NCBI GenBank assembly: GCA_029859455.1
Contig: JAOUDE010000079.1
Coordinates: forward strand, 1-9,745
Direction of reading: 5' to 3'
Source: Ignavibacteria bacterium
GTDB taxonomy: Bacteria > Bacteroidota > Ignavibacteria > UBA10030 > UBA6906
DNA length: 9,745 nt
This document shows, one piece after another, positions 6,077 through 9,745 of this stretch. A program made the translations under genes and the position numbers. Below the pieces are notes generated by a model, which was not told where the DNA came from, ran no database searches, and saw only the letters and a list, made by a program, of their open reading frames with translations. Position 1 is the stretch's first letter. Each line of letters starts with the position of its first letter.

Positions 6077-6354
6077 CAGGATTTATTGCTCCATTCAATC
6101 AATTCTTCTGACGGGAGGAACGTCACCCCATCCTTCGGCGGAACGAGGAAGATCTCCTTCGTCTCCGAATTGAGCGCTTTCCTTCCGGGCCTGTGCTCAG
6201 TAAGAAATTCACCGATATTTTCAAGTGAGAGTTCACCGTGAGCGAGGAGTTCCTTCGACCAGACGTCCGTGATCGTCTGAAGAACATCCCTGACGGTTTG
6301 GCGGGAAATACCCGCCCGTTCCGAAATCATGTTGACCAGTTCATCATGACTCAT
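6076..6354 (-). CDS. Small HU-like protein
   Basis: A 92-residue stand-alone HU/IHF-fold protein. The N-terminal helices (MSHDELVNMISERAGISRQT, 1-20, then VRDVLQTITDVWSKELLAHG, 21-40) match the HU start. ELSLENIGEFLTE (41-53) stands where HU has its glycine-rich GxGxF turn, but the consensus is eroded. An arm-like stretch RPGRKALNSETKEI (55-68) is present, followed by the closing strand and last helix. The tip reads Asn-Ser instead of the Asn-Pro of canonical HU, so the intercalating proline is absent. It may pair with the HU domain of the next gene, as TGATG coupling would give similar amounts of both. In related HU-CCDC81 proteins two HU domains sit in one chain, so this could be the first of a split pair. 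ATG 6354 is supported by AGGAGAG 9 nt upstream. The HU fold is well supported; DNA binding is not shown. Confidence 0.83.
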   Translation of the reverse strand: MSHDELVNMISERAGISRQTVRDVLQTITDVWSKELLAHGELSLENIGEFLTEHRPGRKALNSETKEIFLVPPKDGVTFLPSEELIEWSNKS

Positions 6355-6363
6355 GTGAAAATT

Positions 6364-6370
6364 CTCTCCT
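6364..6370 (-). promoter_or_regulatory. Ribosome binding site for the small HU-like gene
   Basis: On the - strand AGGAGAG lies 9 nt before the ATG at 6354, in the 24 bp gap after the barrel gene. It is a good match and confirms the start. Confidence 0.6.
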
Positions 6371-6378
6371 GCATTCGG

Positions 6379-8091
6379 TTACCAGATATAGCGACCATAC
6401 AGCATTGCCGTCCTCGGCCGCTCAACATACCCGCGCCATTGCTGAAACGACTGATCCAGGATATCCATCACCCTGACACCCAGTGAGAACGGGGGAAGGG
6501 CCCTGTATTCCAGCTGCGCGTTCCAGACAGTGTATCCTTTCAACCGGGCTGTCTTGTTGAACTCTGCATATTGTGCGCCGAGAAGTTTCAGATCTGTTTG
6601 AACCGTAAATCCGAACGGGAGTTCGTGCCTGTACAACACCCCTCCCTGAACTTCCGGTGCATACGGAATATCTCCGCCCAGCGTCGGGTTGTCGATATCG
6701 CGCCATGCGAACGACACAAGAAGGACGCTGGCCTGTGTCAGCGCCGCAGAGAGTTCAGCGTCCAGACCAAAGATACGGGTTGTTCCAGAATATTCAACCC
6801 CCCAGAGGCCGTTCCAGAGATTATTCGATGGTGGAGTCGCCGCACCGCTGAATTGCTCGACATAGACGGGCAGGTTCCGAACCCGCTGATACCGGAGCAC
6901 CAGACTTCCACCAATTACGGAAGAGGGATCGACCTCCGCGGCCAGTTCAAGGTTGGTGTGGTACTCAGGATACATTATATCAATATCATTGATGATATAG
7001 GGATTTCGATCAAGGATATTCGACAGACCGGACCTTTGAATGAACGGTGTGAACCGCGCCTCGAGGTTGAGCCAGTCGGACGATTGCCAGGTTACTCCGG
7101 CGGAGGGGAGGAAACGGAGCGAAGCTCCATCCTTCGAGCCTCTCACCGAGTACAGACCGAGCCCACCTGTGATCTGGAGGTTCCGCGCGAGGTAATACTG
7201 AACACTCACCCCGCCACCCAGAAGATACGGATCCTGGGACCGGGACGGGGATGAATAATCGTCACGCCATGCTTCGGCTGAGATCCTCATATAGACCTGA
7301 TCGACAGGCAGACCGACAGAGCTGAACAACCCGGCCTCCGTCCCCCTGCTTGTCGCATTATCCACGAGGGATGTATTGCTGACGGAAATCCCGAGGTCGT
7401 AGGACATGTCATCATCCTCACCGTTGCCGCTGAGGGTGACCCCGCCATGGAACCTGTTGACCGACCTCTCGAGACCGGGAGTCATCGATCCATATGGCTG
7501 ATACGATCGTCCCCCAAAGCCGACGGTCCCTCCCAGAGACGGGGCCCCCGGAAAGAGCGTGCCTCCACCGAGGTCCGTATCCCCGGAAACCATCGCTTCT
7601 CCCTCCTGGAAGTCCGCGTCCGGAACATGTCCCCGGCTCGATCTGTAGCCGGAACGAAGGGTCAGCCCGCTTGAACGGGATGACGCGCCAACAGAGAGAT
7701 CGAACTGCGGTGTCGTGAACGATTCGTATCCCGCAAACAGCCTCCCGGTCAATCCGCCGACGCCTCCCGCCAGGCCGGCCGTTTCGGCGACACCAAGCTG
7801 AGTGATCGGAGACCCGCGTTCTCCGGGAGTCTTTGCGATCGTTGAATTCCGCATCGCCCATGAGTCATTCACAGGGACTTTTGACCCCTGATCGAGGTGA
7901 ATCACTTCTGTACCCGGAATCTCAAATTCCGGAAGGGTAATAGATGGAACAGGCGGGGGTGAGGCCGGCGCCGTACTGTCAGCTGGAACAAACCCTGACC
8001 GGCCGGGTGGAACCGGTTTCTCCTGTGCGTTCAATGGAAGACAGATCGGCAACAGAATTGAAGCAGCGAGGATCAGCCGACGAATGGTCAC
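6379..8091 (-). CDS. Secreted plug-less TonB-receptor-like outer-membrane beta-barrel
   Basis: 570 residues. A Sec signal peptide (1-22: MTIRRLILAASILLPICLPL then NA/Q) puts it across the inner membrane. A Pro/Ser/Thr-rich stretch (about 25-50) and the segment LPEFEIPGTEVI (53-64) follow. The rest (about 100-570) consists of alternating polar/hydrophobic strands with many Gly, Tyr and aromatic-girdle residues, as in outer-membrane barrels. The last part, with LGVRVMDILDQSF and RPRTAMLYGRYIW, resembles the last strands of TonB-dependent receptors and ends in an aromatic residue, the usual Bam recognition signal. A full receptor has a plug of about 120-150 residues before the barrel; I cannot find one. 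The GTG start shares GTGA with the stop of the TPR gene, and AGGGA lies 4 nt upstream. With ExbBD and TonB in the same operon it is a plausible outer-membrane partner; its substrate is unknown. Confidence 0.78.
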   Translation of the reverse strand: MTIRRLILAASILLPICLPLNAQEKPVPPGRSGFVPADSTAPASPPPVPSITLPEFEIPGTEVIHLDQGSKVPVNDSWAMRNSTIAKTPGERGSPITQLGVAETAGLAGGVGGLTGRLFAGYESFTTPQFDLSVGASSRSSGLTLRSGYRSSRGHVPDADFQEGEAMVSGDTDLGGGTLFPGAPSLGGTVGFGGRSYQPYGSMTPGLERSVNRFHGGVTLSGNGEDDDMSYDLGISVSNTSLVDNATSRGTEAGLFSSVGLPVDQVYMRISAEAWRDDYSSPSRSQDPYLLGGGVSVQYYLARNLQITGGLGLYSVRGSKDGASLRFLPSAGVTWQSSDWLNLEARFTPFIQRSGLSNILDRNPYIINDIDIMYPEYHTNLELAAEVDPSSVIGGSLVLRYQRVRNLPVYVEQFSGAATPPSNNLWNGLWGVEYSGTTRIFGLDAELSAALTQASVLLVSFAWRDIDNPTLGGDIPYAPEVQGGVLYRHELPFGFTVQTDLKLLGAQYAEFNKTARLKGYTVWNAQLEYRALPPFSLGVRVMDILDQSFQQWRGYVERPRTAMLYGRYIW

Positions 8092-9745
8092 TTGATCCCT
8101 TTCATCTTCTCATCGGCAATACGGCCGTATTCATCACCCCGATGTGAATTCACGACGGACAAATACGCTTCTCTTGCTTTTCCTGCTTCTTCCAGGTTCT
8201 CGTAACATTCCCCCAGCCTGAGATACGAGCGGGCGATCCAGTCCGTCGCAGCCGGATAGACAAACTTTACCCTGAGGTACTGAGTGACAGCATCCCTGTA
8301 CATCCCCTGCCGAAACAGGACCTCACCGCTCAGGTACTGGGCTTCTGCAGCCAGGTCGTCGGTCCGGGTCCGGGTCACATCCGCGAACTTCTCGCGTGCA
8401 GCTTCATACTTCTCTTCTTCAAGATCGGTCATACCGAGTCCGATCAGGCCAAGGTCCCGCTCATCACTTCCCTCCCCGCTCTTCCGGAGCTGATCAAACT
8501 CACGTCTTGCGGCGGAATAGTCTTGCGCAACCAGAAAGGCGCGTCCCTTGTCATAACCGACGCGTTTCGCTTCTGTGCTCGCCGGGTACTGCTTCCGGAT
8601 CCGATCATACGTTCTGATCGCCTCCAGTGACTCTCCCCGCGCAACCATCAGATGTCCGGCTTCAAGGAGAGCCGCCGGAGCATCCCCGAAAGCCGGATTG
8701 GCATCAACCAGTGCAACATACTCTGAAATCGCAGCGGAGGTGTTGCCCGCGGCCGCGTGAGATTTCGCAAGCCCGACCCGTGCCTCCGAGTTCATCGGAC
8801 TCGCAGGAAACCGAGTGAGGAACTCGCCATAGGCGGCTGCAGCTTCGGTGTGCATCCCCTGCTCGGAAAACCTCGCGGCTTTTGCCAGATAGATCCTGTC
8901 TGCAGTAGGACTCCCGGGATTGTTCATCACATATTCCTCAATCACCGCATCGACCGCCGCCTCATCCCCTTGTGCTGCATAGCAGTACCGCAGTCCGTTG
9001 ATCGCATCCGCTGTATACGAACTGGAAGGATACAGAGCCAGGACATCTTTGTACGCTTTGATCGCCTGATCGTACTCTCCGAGATTGTAGTACGTATCTC
9101 CGATCGCGTACTGGGCCTTCGGGAGAAGGTCGCTCGATGGATACTCCCCCGGAATCTGACGCCACTCCTCTATCGCTTTCCGGTATTCTTTGGTCTGGAA
9201 AAAGACCCATCCCCGCCCGAACCGGGCATCGTCCGCCAGTTTCGACTTCGGGAACTTCGTCAGAAGATTGGAAAACTCCACCAGCGCTTTGTCGGACGCA
9301 CCCCCTTTGACATTCGACTCGGCGAGCTGGTACAGGGCATAGTCGATATCCGGCTTTGACGCAAATTTTTCAGTCGCTGTGCGGTAGGTACGGGCAGCCT
9401 GCTGATAGTCCTTCAAATAAAAGTATGCGTCTCCGAGTCGGAGATATGTATCGTAGAGGTGGCTGCTCTGCGGATGATGACGAATGATGGACCGGAAATG
9501 CTCCGTTGCGGCAACATAGTCCCGAAGTTCAAAGCTGGACCAGCCGGCTCCATAGAGCGCGTCACCCGCCTTCGGATGATTCGGATAGCCGTTGATCACC
9601 GCGCGATATTCCTTCCGGGCTTTCTCGATCTGATTCAACTGATAATAGGACTCCGCAAGCCAGAAATGCGCATCCGGAACACGCGGATGATCGGGGTACA
9701 GCGAAAGGAACCGTGTCATCAGGGTCGATGTCCCTTCATGATCGC
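8088..9745 (-). CDS. TPR-repeat protein, probably periplasmic (5' end outside window)
   Basis: The frame is open to the window edge with no start that must be used (a Met at 9719 lies inside a TPR helix), so 551 residues of a longer protein are visible. About 14 consecutive tetratricopeptide units of 36-38 residues can be laid out, each with the A-x-x-x-L/Y-G-x-x-Y/F ... A-x-x-x-F/Y-x-x-v-x-x-x-Y-P pattern. Examples are AIGDTYYNLGEYDQAIKAY and LRLGDAYFYLKDYQQAARTY. The repeated FPxSP/YPxSS linkers are typical of periplasmic TPR proteins of the BamD, YbgF/CpoB and gliding/secretion scaffold kind. Such arrays hold protein partners and have no enzymatic role. Export cannot be checked because the N-terminus is outside the window. 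The stop overlaps the barrel GTG start by 4 bp (GTGA), tying it to an outer-membrane protein. An alternative is a general scaffold unrelated to the Ton motor. Confidence 0.88.
   Translation of the reverse strand, partial: DHEGTSTLMTRFLSLYPDHPRVPDAHFWLAESYYQLNQIEKARKEYRAVINGYPNHPKAGDALYGAGWSSFELRDYVAATEHFRSIIRHHPQSSHLYDTYLRLGDAYFYLKDYQQAARTYRTATEKFASKPDIDYALYQLAESNVKGGASDKALVEFSNLLTKFPKSKLADDARFGRGWVFFQTKEYRKAIEEWRQIPGEYPSSDLLPKAQYAIGDTYYNLGEYDQAIKAYKDVLALYPSSSYTADAINGLRYCYAAQGDEAAVDAVIEEYVMNNPGSPTADRIYLAKAARFSEQGMHTEAAAAYGEFLTRFPASPMNSEARVGLAKSHAAAGNTSAAISEYVALVDANPAFGDAPAALLEAGHLMVARGESLEAIRTYDRIRKQYPASTEAKRVGYDKGRAFLVAQDYSAARREFDQLRKSGEGSDERDLGLIGLGMTDLEEEKYEAAREKFADVTRTRTDDLAAEAQYLSGEVLFRQGMYRDAVTQYLRVKFVYPAATDWIARSYLRLGECYENLEEAGKAREAYLSVVNSHRGDEYGRIADEKMKGIK
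8096..8100 (-). promoter_or_regulatory. Ribosome binding site for the barrel gene
   Basis: On the - strand AGGGA ends 4 nt before the GTG at 8091, inside the last codons of the TPR gene. It supports the GTG, which also gives a complete signal peptide with its Arg-Arg n-region. Confidence 0.5.

Noticed and set aside
6976..6999. Inverted repeat TATATCA-N10-TGATATA, an AT-rich palindrome
   Set aside because: It lies inside the barrel gene and is explained by the repeated Asn/Asp-Ile codons of IINDIDIMYP; no promoter or operator role is suggested by its position.
8757..9359. Open frame of 200 residues on the + strand opposite the TPR gene
   Set aside because: It is the antisense shadow of a repeat protein; no domain, no binding site, and the - strand TPR pattern continues without a break.

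Overview
The window is a gene-dense stretch of roughly mid-50s % GC (by eye) from a Gram-negative bacterium. The outer-membrane barrel, the heptose-pathway isomerase, ExbB/ExbD/TonB, 'A-Q' signal cleavage and above all an HU-like domain fused to a SPOR domain point to the FCB group (Bacteroidota / Chlorobiota / Ignavibacteriota and relatives). This placement is an inference from gene content, not from a marker phylogeny. There is no tRNA, rRNA, CRISPR array, insertion sequence or phage gene, and no gene-free stretch longer than 47 bp.

Left arm, + strand (1-3174): the 3' part of alaS (alanyl-tRNA synthetase), gmhA (sedoheptulose-7-phosphate isomerase), a WcaJ/CpsE-type phosphoglycosyl transferase that starts surface-polysaccharide assembly on undecaprenyl phosphate, and a small three-helix membrane protein of unknown function. 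Gaps are 5 bp, an 8 bp overlap and 1 bp, so this looks like one translationally coupled transcript. It links a housekeeping synthetase to envelope glycan synthesis.

Right arm, - strand (9745 down to 3155), in transcription order: a long TPR-repeat protein (5' end outside the window), a secreted TonB-receptor-like outer-membrane beta-barrel with no plug domain, a 92-residue HU-like protein, a membrane-anchored HU-SPOR fusion, ExbB/TolQ, ExbD/TolR and a TonB-family protein. All junctions are tight (4 bp overlap, 24, 1 bp overlap, 47, 6 and 4 bp), so this is a candidate single operon. The two arms converge and their last codons overlap by 20 bp at 3155-3174 with no visible terminator.

The most interesting reading is that the right arm encodes one trans-envelope assembly. 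A proton-driven ExbB-ExbD motor and a TonB arm could reach an outer-membrane barrel, with a periplasmic TPR scaffold and a SPOR domain that would bind septal peptidoglycan. The cytoplasmic HU-like domains would contact DNA or other proteins inside. HU-SPOR proteins of the HU-CCDC81 type are known from comparative genomics. Their joint function with an ExbBD-TonB motor and a plug-less barrel is, to my knowledge, not established and is my hypothesis.
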